From Mesorhizobium sp. LHD-90 (GTDB taxonomy: Bacteria; Pseudomonadota; Alphaproteobacteria; Rhizobiales; Rhizobiaceae), in the NCBI RefSeq assembly GCF_030929505.1, contig NZ_JAVFVV010000008.1:186001-250000 (forward strand): a stretch of 64,000 nt of DNA, in the 5' to 3' direction. A program made the translations under genes and the position numbers. Position 1 is the stretch's first letter. Every line of letters begins with the position of its first letter. The notes below the pieces were generated by a model. The model ran no database searches, was not told the origin of the DNA, and saw only the letters and a list, made by a program, of their open reading frames with translations. Positions 36,798 to 46,727 of this stretch are shown in pieces.

Positions 36798-37514
36798 CTA
36801 GCCGCCGCGCATCGGCGGCATCACCACCTTGGCGGCGCGGCAGGCCCGGCGGTCGACCTCCGGGCAGGCGCGGAAGTCGAGATCCTTGGTCATGCAGATG
36901 CGCACCTCGCGCAGGAATTTTCGGTCACAGGTGACGGCGACATCGGCGGCGCCGAGCCCGGGATTGGAGTTGAGAAAGGATTTTTCGGCGTCGCCGGGCG
37001 CCAGCGTACGATAGTCGTCCAGCCGGCGGAACTCCTGAGGCACCACGACGCGCTCGCGAGCAAACCGCAGAGCCTTGAAATAGTCTGCCTGCGACAGGCC
37101 GGAGCAGGTGCCGTGCTTGCGCCATTGATGGCGGATCAGGCCGGCCGACGGCATCAGATCGTAAAGCGAACGCACCATGTCGTTGTCGACGTCGCGATCC
37201 TCGAGGCCGCAATCCTCCGGAAAACCGCGCTCGAACTGCGGCCACAGGCCATGGACGACGAATGCGTAGGGCCGGCCGGCAGCGCATTGCTGGCGGTTGG
37301 CGTTTTCGCCTTCCGCTTCGCAATAGCTCGGCGACCAGGACAGCGACAGGACGTAGAAATCAAACCCTTTTCCGAGCGGGATTTTCTTGCCCGCATCGGC
37401 AACCGCCTGTTTCAATTCGGCGGTCGCGGCCGGTTGCTGGTCGCAACCGGCAAGAGTGAGCAGGGCCGCGCCGAGCAGGACAGCCGCCCGTCGCCGCCAC
37501 ATGCCGCCGGACAT
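36798..37514 (-). CDS. Ribonuclease T2 family lipoprotein
   Basis: RNase T2-type endoribonuclease of 238 residues from the ATG at 37514. Both active-site blocks are intact: FVVHGLWPQ (85-93, catalytic H88) and HQWRKHGTC (129-137, with H129 and H134). The N-terminus is a lipoprotein signal, with lipobox TLAGC and the acylated cysteine at residue 24, so the enzyme should be anchored outside the cytoplasm. It starts 7 bases after the stop of a small secreted protein gene and is surely co-transcribed. The natural role may be RNA scavenging in the periplasm. Confidence 0.93.
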   Translation of the reverse strand: MSGGMWRRRAAVLLGAALLTLAGCDQQPAATAELKQAVADAGKKIPLGKGFDFYVLSLSWSPSYCEAEGENANRQQCAAGRPYAFVVHGLWPQFERGFPEDCGLEDRDVDNDMVRSLYDLMPSAGLIRHQWRKHGTCSGLSQADYFKALRFARERVVVPQEFRRLDDYRTLAPGDAEKSFLNSNPGLGAADVAVTCDRKFLREVRICMTKDLDFRACPEVDRRACRAAKVVMPPMRGG

Positions 37515-37521
37515 GCTCAGG

Positions 37522-37959
37522 TCATCGCAGGACGCGGCAGGCCCCGTTGTAGACGAACCAGCGGTCGAAGCCCGACACGCAGAATTCGACATTCTCGCCG
37601 ATGCCGACAAACCCCATGCGACCCTCGATCAGATACCAGAGGTCGCGCTGGTGACCATCCGACAGCAGCACCGTCGCGCCGCAATAGCGACGGGCGATGG
37701 GCCATTCCTCGGTTTCGGGGAAATAGCGATGCTCGTGGATGTCGCGGAAATCCTCGATGCGGACATTCGGCAGGTTCGGCACGTTGCTAACCTGATGGAT
37801 AAAGCGTTGCCTGATCTTGGCGAGATAGCGTCCGTCTGCGCAGGCGCTGATCTCCTTGCCCCGATGGACCAGATAGTCAGCGGCGTGAGAGGCTGGGGCC
37901 AAGGCCAAGCTGCCGAGGGCCATTGCGGCCGCGACAACGGTTTTGACGACGTGCGACAT
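37522..37959 (-). CDS. Secreted protein of unknown function, co-transcribed with RNase T2
   Basis: A 145-residue protein with a clear signal peptide, MSHVVKTVVAAAMALGSLAL, cleaved after SHA near residue 26. The mature part of about 118 residues has four cysteines (in SACADG, RYCGAT, EFCVSG and GACRVL), likely forming two disulfides, and an aromatic-rich core (RRYCGATVLLSDGHQRDLWY). I do not recognise a named family. It lies immediately upstream of the RNase T2 gene on the same strand, 7 bases apart. A partner, chaperone or inhibitor of the nuclease is possible, as is coincidence. Confidence 0.85.
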   Translation of the reverse strand: MSHVVKTVVAAAMALGSLALAPASHAADYLVHRGKEISACADGRYLAKIRQRFIHQVSNVPNLPNVRIEDFRDIHEHRYFPETEEWPIARRYCGATVLLSDGHQRDLWYLIEGRMGFVGIGENVEFCVSGFDRWFVYNGACRVLR

Positions 37960-38026
37960 AGAGCCCTCGCGATCGGTCCGGATGGATATGAGTCCAAAAT
38001 CACTCTGCTAAATGGCCAGTCGCGGG

Positions 38027-38887
38027 TCAAGCGCCCGCCGCATCGCTCGCCAGCCATTCAAGCGACCATGGGGCCGACGGCGTTTCGCAGAGCACCGCCC
38101 GCAGGGCCGGCAGGATGACGCGCAGATCGGCCTCCAGCGTGAAGGGCGGATTGACCACGATCATGCCGGTGCCGTCGAGCGTCGGCTCGGCGGACGGCGC
38201 GCGGACGAAGAAACGGATGTCGAGGATCTTCGGGACGCCGGATTCTTTCAGGCCGTCGGCGAATCGCTCGACGGCATCCCGGTCCTTGATCGGATACCAG
38301 AGCGCATAGATGCCGCCCGACCAGCGGCGGTGCGCCTTCGCGAGCCCTTGCAACAGCCGGTCGAATTCGCCGGGCTGTTCGAAAGGCGGATCGACCAGGA
38401 CCAGTCCGCGCTTTTCCTTCGGCGGCAGATGTGCGCCGAGCGCCAGCCAGCCGTCGAGTTCGATGACACGCACCTGATGGTCGCCCGCAAAGTTCTCCGC
38501 GAGGTCGGCGGCGTCCCGCGGGTGAAGCTCGATCGCCGTAAGCCGATCCTGCTTGCGCAGCAGGTGGCGGACGATTGTCGGCGAGCCGGGATAACGCGTC
38601 AGTCCGTTGCCCGCATTGACGGCCGCGACGGCCTGAAGATACGGGGCGAGCAATTCGGCGGCGGCCGGCGGCAGAGGCGCGCCGGCCAGCCGGCCGATGC
38701 CGTTCCGCCATTCGCCGGTGCGCCCGGCTTCGTCGCCCGACAGGTCATAGAGGCCGACGCCCGCATGGGTGTCGATGACCCGGAACGCCTTGTCCTTGAG
38801 CTTCAGATACTCCACCAGCCGGGCCAGCACCGCATGCTTGACGACATCCGCAAAATTACCGGCGTGGAAGGCGTGACGATAGTTCAT
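38027..38887 (-). CDS. rlmJ: 23S rRNA (adenine(2030)-N(6))-methyltransferase
   Basis: Methylates A2030 of 23S rRNA, as known for E. coli RlmJ. It has 286 residues and begins with the family signature MNYRHAFHAGNFADVVKHAV. The catalytic DPPF motif (in GLVLVDPPFEQP) and the SAM region YPGSPTIVRHLL are visible. The gene is preceded 13 bases upstream by a small membrane protein gene on the same strand, so the two probably share a transcript. Confidence 0.93.
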   Translation of the reverse strand: MNYRHAFHAGNFADVVKHAVLARLVEYLKLKDKAFRVIDTHAGVGLYDLSGDEAGRTGEWRNGIGRLAGAPLPPAAAELLAPYLQAVAAVNAGNGLTRYPGSPTIVRHLLRKQDRLTAIELHPRDAADLAENFAGDHQVRVIELDGWLALGAHLPPKEKRGLVLVDPPFEQPGEFDRLLQGLAKAHRRWSGGIYALWYPIKDRDAVERFADGLKESGVPKILDIRFFVRAPSAEPTLDGTGMIVVNPPFTLEADLRVILPALRAVLCETPSAPWSLEWLASDAAGA

Positions 38888-38900
38888 GTCGCTATCGCCT

Positions 38901-39515
38901 TCAGGGCTGGCCTGCGTCCCTGCCCCAGCGCGGTTTCGGCGGCGGTTTGGTTCCGCCGTTGCCGCCGTCGGCGCGGCGCCGAAACGTCAGGAGAAAGCCG
39001 ATCATGCCGATCGCCATGAGCGAGAAACCCACGGGTTGCGCGCGCTGGTCGTAGGACCCGCCGCCGAAAAGCAGCAGATCGACGGACGAGACCCGGATGC
39101 CCTCGGCGTCACCCGGCCCGACGGTGAACGTATAGCCTGCGTCGCCGACTTCCGGGATCGAGCCCGCCTCGATGCGAAACACCTGAAGATGCGTCTGCGG
39201 CGACTCCTCGCGTTTTTCCGCGCTGTCGAGCGTCAGCGTATTGGCAAGCACGGTCCTGCCGTCGGTCGCCGCCGTGATGGTCAGCACCCGCGCCCCGGCA
39301 TCGAAGTCTTGCGGCAGGACGGCCGCGAGATCGATCACCGCCTTTACCGGCGCATCCGCGCCCGTCAGCCGCGCATCGATGGGCTGGAAGCCGCCCGCGT
39401 CTCCCACCCGCCATGTGCCGATCTCGTGGGCGGTGCGGTTCTGCATCGCCCAGGGATAGGCGAAGCCGATGCCGGCGCCGATCAAAAAGATCAGCAGGAA
39501 AATGACGCGCGTCAT
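38901..39515 (-). CDS. Conserved membrane protein of unknown function
   Basis: A 204-residue protein with an N-terminal transmembrane segment (VIFLLIFLIGAGIGFAYPWA, 4-23) and a C-terminal one near 167-183 (VGFSLMAIGMIGFLLTF). Between them lies a periplasmic domain of about 140 residues, probably beta-rich. The short cytoplasmic tail is glycine and proline rich (GGNGGTKPPPKPRWGR). I do not recognise the family. It lies 19 bases downstream of holC and 13 bases upstream of rlmJ on the same strand, so the three form one likely transcript. Confidence 0.8.
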   Translation of the reverse strand: MTRVIFLLIFLIGAGIGFAYPWAMQNRTAHEIGTWRVGDAGGFQPIDARLTGADAPVKAVIDLAAVLPQDFDAGARVLTITAATDGRTVLANTLTLDSAEKREESPQTHLQVFRIEAGSIPEVGDAGYTFTVGPGDAEGIRVSSVDLLLFGGGSYDQRAQPVGFSLMAIGMIGFLLTFRRRADGGNGGTKPPPKPRWGRDAGQP

Positions 39516-39534
39516 GCGCGGAACTCCACCGCCT

Positions 39535-39984
39535 TCACGCCTTGCGCTCCCAGCGGCGGTCGGGGGTCTGCTGCCAATAGGTCACCGTGTGGCCGGCGGC
39601 CTTCTGGATCTTCCACTGGCCGCGCGCCTCCTCGACCTGCGCGGCGTCGTGGCCGTCGAACATGAAGACCATACGCTCATAGGCCTCCGCCGGCGGCGGC
39701 GAAGCGCCATCGACGACAAAACGGATGGTGGCGGCGTTGCGATTGTCCTCAGCGACCGTAAGCAGGATCGGCTGGGCATCGGCATGCGGCTCGCGGTCGG
39801 TGCCGTGCGCCAGGAACGAATCGTCGCGATAGGTCCACAGATGCAGGTCCAGCCCGTCGCGGCGCTCCTCGCTGCCGGTCTGGACAACTGCCCGCCAGCC
39901 GCGCTGCACCGTCTTCTCGAGCAGCGCCGGCAGCGCATCCTCGAGCGTCGATTCGGTCAGATGGTAGAAAAGGACGTCGGTCAT
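39535..39984 (-). CDS. holC: DNA polymerase III subunit chi
   Basis: The chi subunit of the clamp-loader assembly, which in E. coli links the loader to single-strand binding protein. It has 149 residues from the ATG at 39984 (beginning MTDVLFYHLTESTLEDALPA), the typical length. Other family segments are DLHLWTYRDDSFLAHG and YERMVFMFDGHD. It follows pepA closely, with a gap of only 25 bases. The order pepA-holC is conserved in many proteobacteria. The longer reading frame upstream is not supported because the start sits in the pepA end. Confidence 0.92.
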   Translation of the reverse strand: MTDVLFYHLTESTLEDALPALLEKTVQRGWRAVVQTGSEERRDGLDLHLWTYRDDSFLAHGTDREPHADAQPILLTVAEDNRNAATIRFVVDGASPPPAEAYERMVFMFDGHDAAQVEEARGQWKIQKAAGHTVTYWQQTPDRRWERKA

Positions 39985-40009
39985 GCCCGCCTGTGTCTTA
40001 GCAGTCGCG

Positions 40010-41500
40010 TCAGCCTTCGTAGTGGTCGCGGACCAGCCGGTCGAGCAACCGCACGCCAAACCCCGAAGCCCAGGACTGGTTGATCTCGGTGGCCGGCGAG
40101 GAGATCGCTGTGCCGGCGATGTCGAGATGCGCCCACGGCGTGTCCTTGACGAAACGCTGAAGGAACTGCGCGGCGGTGATCGACCCGCCGAAGCGGCCGC
40201 CGGTGTTCTTCATGTCGGCGTTCTTGGTGTCGATCATCTTGTCGTATTCGGCGCCCATCGGCATGCGCCACAGCCGCTCCTGCGTGGCCTGGCCAGCGGC
40301 GGCGAGTCGCTCGGCCAGTTCGTCATTGTTGCAGAACAGGCCGGCATACTGGTTGCCGAGCGCGACCATGATGGCACCGGTCAGCGTCGCCAGATCGACC
40401 ATGAATTTCGGCTGGAAACGGTCGTTGCAGTACCAGAGCGCGTCGCCCAGAACGAGGCGGCCTTCCGCGTCGGTGTTGATGACCTCGATGGTCTGGCCCG
40501 ACATCGAGGTGACGATGTCGCCCGGGCGCTGGGCATTGCCGTCGGGCATGTTCTCAACGAGGCCGATTATGCCGACGACATTGGCCTTGGCTTTGCGGGC
40601 GGCGAGCACATGCATCAGTCCGGTCACGGCTGCAGCGCCCCCCATGTCGCCCTTCATGTCTTCCATGCCGGCGGCCTGCTTGATCGAGATGCCGCCCGTG
40701 TCGAAGACGACACCCTTGCCGATGAAGGCGACGGGCTTGTCCTTCGCCTTGCCGCCATTCCACTGCATGACCACCAGCCGGGGCGGCCGCACCGAACCCT
40801 GGGCGACGCCGAGCAGAGCGTTCATGCCGAGCTTGCGCATTTCCTTCTCGGTCAGCACCTCGACGGTGACGCCGAGTTCCTTCAACTCCGACGCCCTGGC
40901 GGCGAATTCGACCGGGCCGAGCACATTGGCCGGCTGGTTGACCAGGTCGCGCGCCAGCCACACACCGTCGACCACCCCTTCCGTCTCTGCGAAGGCCTTC
41001 TTGGCCGCGGCCGGGTTGGCGCAGAGCACGGTGATGCGGGCCGCCTTGTCCGGCGCGGCGCCGTTGTCGTCCTTCTTGGTCTTGTAGGTGTCGAAGCTGT
41101 AGGCGCGCAACTGGATGCCAGCGGCGATTGCCGCCGCCTCCTGCGGGCCGATCGCGACGTCGGGGAGTTCGGCGACGACGGTCGCGTCCTTGCCTTTCTT
41201 CAACTGCGCGGCGATCGCGCCGCCGAGCCGCCACCAGCAATGTTCGGTGATCGCCGACGTCTTGCCCACTCCGACGGCAATGATGCGGTCGAGCGGCGAT
41301 TGCTCCGGCGCGAGGACGTCGACGGCGGCGCCGAACTTGCCCTTGAATTCGGCGACCTCGAAAGCCCGCGGCAGCACGTTGCGCGGATCGCAGGCCTTGG
41401 CCGCGCCGGAAAGGCCATTGTCCTCCGCCGCGAGCACGATCGCCGCCCCCTTTTTGGGAGGTGCGAGCTTGGCAAAGCTTATCACGGGTCTAAGGGTCAT
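40010..41500 (-). CDS. pepA: Leucyl aminopeptidase
   Basis: M17 zinc or manganese aminopeptidase of 496 residues. The family signature [14 protein letters not shown] is intact and contains metal and catalytic residues. The upstream metal segment [19 protein letters not shown] is also intact. The protein removes N-terminal leucine and similar residues; in some bacteria it also binds DNA as a regulator. The start at 41500 ([11 protein letters not shown]) fits the family; an ATG at 41506 would be too close to its GGAAG site. It heads the pepA-holC transcript and faces a 415-base divergent region before lptF. Confidence 0.96.
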   Translation of the reverse strand: MTLRPVISFAKLAPPKKGAAIVLAAEDNGLSGAAKACDPRNVLPRAFEVAEFKGKFGAAVDVLAPEQSPLDRIIAVGVGKTSAITEHCWWRLGGAIAAQLKKGKDATVVAELPDVAIGPQEAAAIAAGIQLRAYSFDTYKTKKDDNGAAPDKAARITVLCANPAAAKKAFAETEGVVDGVWLARDLVNQPANVLGPVEFAARASELKELGVTVEVLTEKEMRKLGMNALLGVAQGSVRPPRLVVMQWNGGKAKDKPVAFIGKGVVFDTGGISIKQAAGMEDMKGDMGGAAAVTGLMHVLAARKAKANVVGIIGLVENMPDGNAQRPGDIVTSMSGQTIEVINTDAEGRLVLGDALWYCNDRFQPKFMVDLATLTGAIMVALGNQYAGLFCNNDELAERLAAAGQATQERLWRMPMGAEYDKMIDTKNADMKNTGGRFGGSITAAQFLQRFVKDTPWAHLDIAGTAISSPATEINQSWASGFGVRLLDRLVRDHYEG

Positions 41501-41916
41501 CGGCATCCACTTCCACGGCTTCTGGCGGCGCAACCTTTGTGAGTTTTCGCCGGTTTGGCAAGAATCTTCACCTGTACCAAGGGTGCACCGTAGCGAAATC
41601 GTCGTCAAACCGTCGCCGCTGCCGCGGAACGCCGGGCGAGCGCGGCGTTTGGCCGTGGCCGGCCGCTGCGAACGTCGAAGATGAATTTTCGCCCAGCCTT
41701 CGCTATGTTTAAAATTTGCGATCTGCCGTTAAGCAGCTATTAACCCTGCCTCTTGGCGGTTTCTTAGCCCTAGGCGGTCGACAATGAGGTCATCCGGGAC
41801 AGGGCGCGGCGATGAGGCGGGGGTCGCGCCAGTTGAACTACCTCGGGCTGGCGCATAGGTTAGACGGGCTCCGTCCTCGGCGGGCTCCGAGGGACGGCCA
41901 TGGAATTCCTCCGCTG
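41501..41916. other. Divergent promoter region between pepA and lptF
   Basis: A 416-base region containing the promoters of pepA (-) and the lptFGD block (+). I see no gene in it. A more A/T-rich part at about 41700-41755 (ATGTTTAAAATTTGCG, then TTAACC) is the likely promoter area for lptF. An in-frame ATG at 41812 would extend LptF by 35 residues unlike the family. Confidence 0.4.
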
Positions 41917-43116
41917 ATGAACGTCATCGAGCGCTACATCTTCACGAAGGGCCTGTTGACCTTCATCGCGACGCTAAGCGGCACGATGGCGATCGTCTGG
42001 GTCACCCAGGTGCTACCGCGCCTCGACCTGGTGACCAGCAACGGCCAGAGCGCCGGCAACTTCATGTATCTGGCGAGCCTGATCCTGCCTTCGGTCGTGC
42101 CCGAAGTGCTGCCGTTCTCGATCGCGATCACGGTCGCGCAGATCTTCGCCTCGATGAATACCGATTCGGAACTGGCGGTGATCAATGCCTCAGGCGCCTC
42201 GCGCTGGACGGTGGTGAAGCCTATCCTGGTGCTGGCGACGATCGCCAGCCTTGCTTCGTTCCTGTTCGCCAACGTCATCGACCCGCTGTCCAAGCTGGAA
42301 TTCCGCCGGTTGCTCGCCAGCGCGCGGGCCGACCTGATCTCGCTGGTGGTGCAGGAAGGCTCGTTCCGCCAGGTCGAGAAGGGGCTCTACATCCAGATCG
42401 GCGAGCGGCTGCCGGGCGGCGATCTGAGCAGCGTTTTCCTTGCCGATTCGCGCGAAGAGGGTGTCGATTTCATCTACTACGCCAAACGCGGGTCGGTGGT
42501 GGAGGAAGGAGACGACCGGACGCTGGTGATGAACGACGGCATGGTGCAGCGCAAATCGCGCAATGGCGACGTGTCCGTGATTCGGTTCGATTCCTATGCC
42601 TTCGACCTGTCGGCGCTGGCTTCCAAATCGGAAGGCAGCAAGATGTATGCAAAGGACCGCAACCTTCTTTACCTTTTCGATCCGGATCCGAACGATCCGA
42701 TGTTTCAGCAAAAACCGCAGGAATTTCGCGCCCACCTTCACAGACGCCTCGCCGAATGGCCGTACTCGATCGTCTTCGCGCTGATCGGGCTTGCGGTCGC
42801 CGCAGATGCGAAATCGCACCGCGAAGGCCGCATCCATCCTCTGGTCACCACGCTGACGCTTGCGCTGTTCGTGCGCTGGCTGGGTTTCTTCATCGGCAAC
42901 CAGGCACAGTCGTCGGTGCTGTTCATTCCGCTGATCTATGCGGTGCCGATCGCGGCATCGGCAATCTGCATATGGTTCATCGCCACGAACCGGTCGATGG
43001 AACTGCCGGTGACCTGGGCTGAATCGCTGACGGCATGGTCGCGCCGCATCGGCGACCGCATGGCCTTCCTGCGCATAAGGGGCGGCACCGAACCCGGGCA
43101 AGGATCGGCGCCATGA
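41917..43116 (+). CDS. lptF: LPS export ABC transporter permease LptF
   Basis: Inner membrane permease subunit of the LPS export machine LptB2FGC. It has 399 residues from the ATG at 41917 (MNVIERYIFTKGLLTFIATL). Six helices are arranged three plus three around a large periplasmic domain (about residues 120-280), as in YjgP/LptF. Its stop overlaps the lptG start by 4 bases (ATGA), so the permeases are coupled. The ATP-binding lptB and the lptA/C genes lie outside this window. The alternative upstream start is discounted. Confidence 0.95.
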   Translation: MNVIERYIFTKGLLTFIATLSGTMAIVWVTQVLPRLDLVTSNGQSAGNFMYLASLILPSVVPEVLPFSIAITVAQIFASMNTDSELAVINASGASRWTVVKPILVLATIASLASFLFANVIDPLSKLEFRRLLASARADLISLVVQEGSFRQVEKGLYIQIGERLPGGDLSSVFLADSREEGVDFIYYAKRGSVVEEGDDRTLVMNDGMVQRKSRNGDVSVIRFDSYAFDLSALASKSEGSKMYAKDRNLLYLFDPDPNDPMFQQKPQEFRAHLHRRLAEWPYSIVFALIGLAVAADAKSHREGRIHPLVTTLTLALFVRWLGFFIGNQAQSSVLFIPLIYAVPIAASAICIWFIATNRSMELPVTWAESLTAWSRRIGDRMAFLRIRGGTEPGQGSAP

Positions 43117-44198
43117 TCTGGACGCTCGGACGCTACTTCTTCCTGCGCTATGCGACGATCACGGCGTGGTTCCTGGTCGGAATCTTCGCGCTGGTGTTCC
43201 TGATCGATTTCACGGAACTGTCGAGCCGCACCTCGGCCCTCAAGAATTTCACGGTGCAGATCGCGCTGGCGATCTCCATCCTGCGCGTGCCGATGATCGT
43301 CCAGCAGGTCATTCCCTTCATCTGCCTGTTCGGCGCGATGGCGACGCTGGTCTCGCTCAACCGCAAATACGAACTGGTGATCGCAAGGGCCGCAGGCATC
43401 TCGGCCTGGCAGTTCCTGTTCCCGATCTGTCTTGCGGCATTCGTCGTCGGTCTGCTGACCATCTTCGTGCTGAACCCGATCGCCGCGCGCGGATTGGCGC
43501 GCGCAGAAAACATCGAAGCCCATCTGAGGGAGGGCGATCTGGCGCCGCCGACGGCCTTCAACGTGCCCTGGATTCGCCAGAAGACCGCCGACACAGACAC
43601 GATCGTCGGCGCCAAGATGGTGCTCAACCAGGGGCTGGAACTGGTCGACACAACCTTCTTCTCCTTCGATCCCGAAGGCAACATCGTAGAACGCCGCGAT
43701 GCACGCCGCGCCTACCTGCGCGACGGCTACTGGGAGTTGCGGGATGTCAGGCGCCAGCGCGACGGCCAGCAGGTCGAGACGGTGGCGGAGGACCGCGTTC
43801 CCACCAACCTGACACCGCAATTCGTGCAGGAACGGCTGGCGCAACCGGAGACGATTCCCTTCTTCGAATTGCCCTCGAAGATCGAGGTGGCACGCACGTT
43901 CGGGTTGAAGGCCAATGCCTTCTCCATGCAATTCCACTCGCTCGTGGCGCTGCCGATGCTGCTTGTGGCAATGACGCTGATCGCCGCGACCGTGTCGATG
44001 CGCTTCGCCAGGCTCGGCCAATCCATCACGATGATTCTGGGTGGCGCGCTAGCTGGCTTTCTGCTTTATGTGGTGTCTGTTCTGGTGAGGGCCTTCGGCA
44101 ACGCTGGATTCGTGCCACCTTATGTGGCTGCTTGGTTGCCGGTGGTGGTCACATTGTTCTTCGGGGTTACGTTCCTGCTTTACAAGGAAGACGGCTAG
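43113..44198 (+). CDS. lptG: LPS export ABC transporter permease LptG
   Basis: The second permease of LptB2FGC, 361 residues. Three N-terminal helices, a periplasmic domain (about 110-270) and three C-terminal helices match YjgQ/LptG. It starts MIWTLGRYFFLRYATI and contains LNRKYELVIARAAGISAWQF, the coupling-helix region contacting LptB. The start is coupled to lptF by a 4-base overlap. Its TAG stop overlaps the GTG start of lptD by one base, so inner and outer membrane parts of LPS export are translated from one mRNA. Confidence 0.95.
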   Translation: MIWTLGRYFFLRYATITAWFLVGIFALVFLIDFTELSSRTSALKNFTVQIALAISILRVPMIVQQVIPFICLFGAMATLVSLNRKYELVIARAAGISAWQFLFPICLAAFVVGLLTIFVLNPIAARGLARAENIEAHLREGDLAPPTAFNVPWIRQKTADTDTIVGAKMVLNQGLELVDTTFFSFDPEGNIVERRDARRAYLRDGYWELRDVRRQRDGQQVETVAEDRVPTNLTPQFVQERLAQPETIPFFELPSKIEVARTFGLKANAFSMQFHSLVALPMLLVAMTLIAATVSMRFARLGQSITMILGGALAGFLLYVVSVLVRAFGNAGFVPPYVAAWLPVVVTLFFGVTFLLYKEDG

Positions 44199-46648
44199 TG
44201 AGGGGTCCGTCAGACGCATACAGACCCAGAGCGGCTCGCCTCGTGCGCCTTTACGCCACGACGGCAATGGCCTGTGCGCTCGGTCTCGGCGCCGCCGGCT
44301 TCGCGGCCGCGCAGGACGTGGGCGCGCTCGCCGAGCGCATGGCGGGCGAAGCGCCAAGCGATTCGCAGATGCTGCTGGAAGCCGACACGCTCGTCTACGA
44401 CGTCGACGCCGACATGGTGACGGCCGTCGGCGGGGTGCGGATCGATTACGGCGGCAACAAGCTTGTCGCCCAGAAGGTGAGCTACAACCGCAAGACGTCG
44501 CGCCTGGTGGCGAGCGGCGGCGTGCAGATCATCGACAGCAGCGGCACTAAGGTCTTTTCCGAAGAGATCGACATCACCGACGACTTCGCAGACGGCTTCG
44601 TCAACGCGCTTCGGGTCGAGACGATCGACAAGACCTACTTCGCGGCCGAAAGCGCCGAGCGCAAGGGTGGCCTGGTGACCACCTTCAACAACGGCGTCTA
44701 CACCGCTTGCGCACCCTGCGAAGAGGAGCCGGATCGTGCGCCGGTGTGGCGCATCAAGGCCAAGAAGATCGTCTGGAACGGCAAGACCAAGACGGTCCGT
44801 TTCGAACAGTCGCGTTTCGAGTTCTTCGGCTTTCCGATCGCCACCCTGCCGGCGTTCGAGATCGCCGACCCGACAGTGAAGCGCAAGAGCGGATTCCTCT
44901 TCCCCAGTTTCGGGGGTAGTTCGGATCTCGGCTACGGCATATCGGTTCCCTACTATTTCGCCATTTCGCCGACCATGGACCTGACCCTGACCGGGACGGG
45001 CTACACCCAGCAGGGTTTCCTGGGCCAGGCCGAGTGGCGGCAGCGCTTCAACAATGGCGAGTACAGCCTGAAGATCGCCGGCATCCACCAGGAGGATCCC
45101 GGCAATTTCGACGACCAGAACAGCGTCAATTCGGGCCCGACCGGCGATCCGAACGACTGGCGCGCCATGGTCGGCACCAAGGGCCGGTTCGACATCAATC
45201 CGCGTTGGGAGTTCGGTTGGGACATCCTGTACCAGAGCGACAAGAACTTTTCGCGGACCTACGGAATCGAAGGCTTCGACAGCTTTGTGCAAAGGTCGGA
45301 AATCTACCTGACCGGCCTGAACGATCGCAATTTTTTCGACCTGCGCGGCATGAAATTCGACGTTCAGGAAGACGAGTTGGATTCCAGTCCATTCTCGACC
45401 GACGACTATCAGCCCTGGGTGCTGCCGAGCTTCGACTACAGCTACATTCCGGACGAGCCCATTGCCGGAGGCGAGTTACGCCTCGACGTCAATGCCCGCT
45501 CCATATACCGCTCGCGGCTCGACGATTCGACCTTCGATGCGGACGAGAACCTGCGGGACGATCTTGTCCAGGGCATCGAAGGCTATTCAAGCCGGCTGAC
45601 GGCAGAGGCCGAGTGGAGGCGCTCCTTCGTCACCGACGGTGGACTTGTGGTGACGCCGCTGCTGCAATTCCAGGCCGACACCACCTATGTCAACCAGTCG
45701 CAGGCTTCGGTCGACGCCATCAATGCGCTCGCCACCACTCCCGGCGCCGCCGCGCCAGTCGACATCCGCTCCGACTACAACCGTGTGATGGCTACCGCCG
45801 GCATGGAGGTGCGCTGGCCGGTGCTGTTCTCCAGCGCCAACTCCTCGCATGTGCTGGAGCCGATGGCGCAGTTGTTCGCCCGACCGGACGAAAAATACGG
45901 TTCTGTCTATGCGATCCCCAACGAGGATGCCCAGAGCTTCGTCTTCGATGCCAGCACGCTGTTCGAACGCGACAAATTTTCGGGCTATGACCGCATCGAG
46001 GGTGGAACCCGAGCCAATCTCGGCCTTCGCTACAGCGGCACCTACGACAATGGCTGGATGACCAACGCGCTGTTCGGTCAGTCCTACCACATCGCCGGCG
46101 AGAACTCCTTCACCTCACCCGACCTCGTTCATGCGGGCGCGGAATCCGGCCTGGAAACCGACACGTCGGACTATGTGGGTCTTGTCGGCTTCGCTGCGCC
46201 ATACGGCCTGTCGGCCTCGGTGAGCGGCCGGTTCGACGAACAGACTTTGGAACTTCGCCGCTCCGAGGCCAAGGCGGGCTATGTGAGCGGACCGGTGAGC
46301 CTCATCGGCAATTACACCTTCATCCAATCGCAGCCGCTTTACGGTTTCGACGAGGATCGTCACGAGGTCGGTGCCGGTGCATCGCTCCGCTTCCACGAGA
46401 ACTGGCGTGTGTTCGGGTCGGGAACCTACGACATCGAGGCGGACATCATGGTTTCCGATTCCATCGGCTTGGCCTATGACGATGAATGTTTCGCCTTTGC
46501 CTTCACCTTGTCGAATTCGCGCGACGTCGACGGCAGCGACGACGACGAGCGGAAGTTCGGGTTCAGCATTTCATTGCGCACGCTCGGCGACGTCGGCGAC
46601 GGGACGACGTCCTTCGGCTCCAACGATACGAATTCGTTTGTCCGCTAG
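44198..46648 (+). CDS. lptD: LPS assembly protein LptD
   Basis: Outer membrane beta-barrel that inserts LPS in the outer leaflet, with the lipoprotein LptE. It has 816 residues from a GTG at 44198, preceded by AAGGAAG. After a signal segment (about 19-35, ACALGLGAAGFAAAQ) comes an LptA-like beta-jellyroll (DTLVYDVDADMVTAVGGVRI, to about residue 170). A long barrel of alternating strands follows to the C-terminus. Few cysteines are seen: a CAPC pair near residue 171 and one near 762. A second GTG at about 44243 is a possible start. Confidence 0.93.
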   Translation: MRGPSDAYRPRAARLVRLYATTAMACALGLGAAGFAAAQDVGALAERMAGEAPSDSQMLLEADTLVYDVDADMVTAVGGVRIDYGGNKLVAQKVSYNRKTSRLVASGGVQIIDSSGTKVFSEEIDITDDFADGFVNALRVETIDKTYFAAESAERKGGLVTTFNNGVYTACAPCEEEPDRAPVWRIKAKKIVWNGKTKTVRFEQSRFEFFGFPIATLPAFEIADPTVKRKSGFLFPSFGGSSDLGYGISVPYYFAISPTMDLTLTGTGYTQQGFLGQAEWRQRFNNGEYSLKIAGIHQEDPGNFDDQNSVNSGPTGDPNDWRAMVGTKGRFDINPRWEFGWDILYQSDKNFSRTYGIEGFDSFVQRSEIYLTGLNDRNFFDLRGMKFDVQEDELDSSPFSTDDYQPWVLPSFDYSYIPDEPIAGGELRLDVNARSIYRSRLDDSTFDADENLRDDLVQGIEGYSSRLTAEAEWRRSFVTDGGLVVTPLLQFQADTTYVNQSQASVDAINALATTPGAAAPVDIRSDYNRVMATAGMEVRWPVLFSSANSSHVLEPMAQLFARPDEKYGSVYAIPNEDAQSFVFDASTLFERDKFSGYDRIEGGTRANLGLRYSGTYDNGWMTNALFGQSYHIAGENSFTSPDLVHAGAESGLETDTSDYVGLVGFAAPYGLSASVSGRFDEQTLELRRSEAKAGYVSGPVSLIGNYTFIQSQPLYGFDEDRHEVGAGASLRFHENWRVFGSGTYDIEADIMVSDSIGLAYDDECFAFAFTLSNSRDVDGSDDDERKFGFSISLRTLGDVGDGTTSFGSNDTNSFVR

Positions 46649-46727
46649 AGTTCGGGCGCGTCATCGTTTCGCCCAAGACATCGTCCATCGAGCAGTTTGG
46701 TAAGCAGCAGGAAAGAGAACGGATTCC

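Noticed and set aside
43166..44197. Extension of lptD upstream through lptG
   Set aside because: The frame is open but the translation is arginine-rich and overlaps lptG fully. The GTG at 44198 with AAGGAAG upstream and a signal sequence fits LptD.
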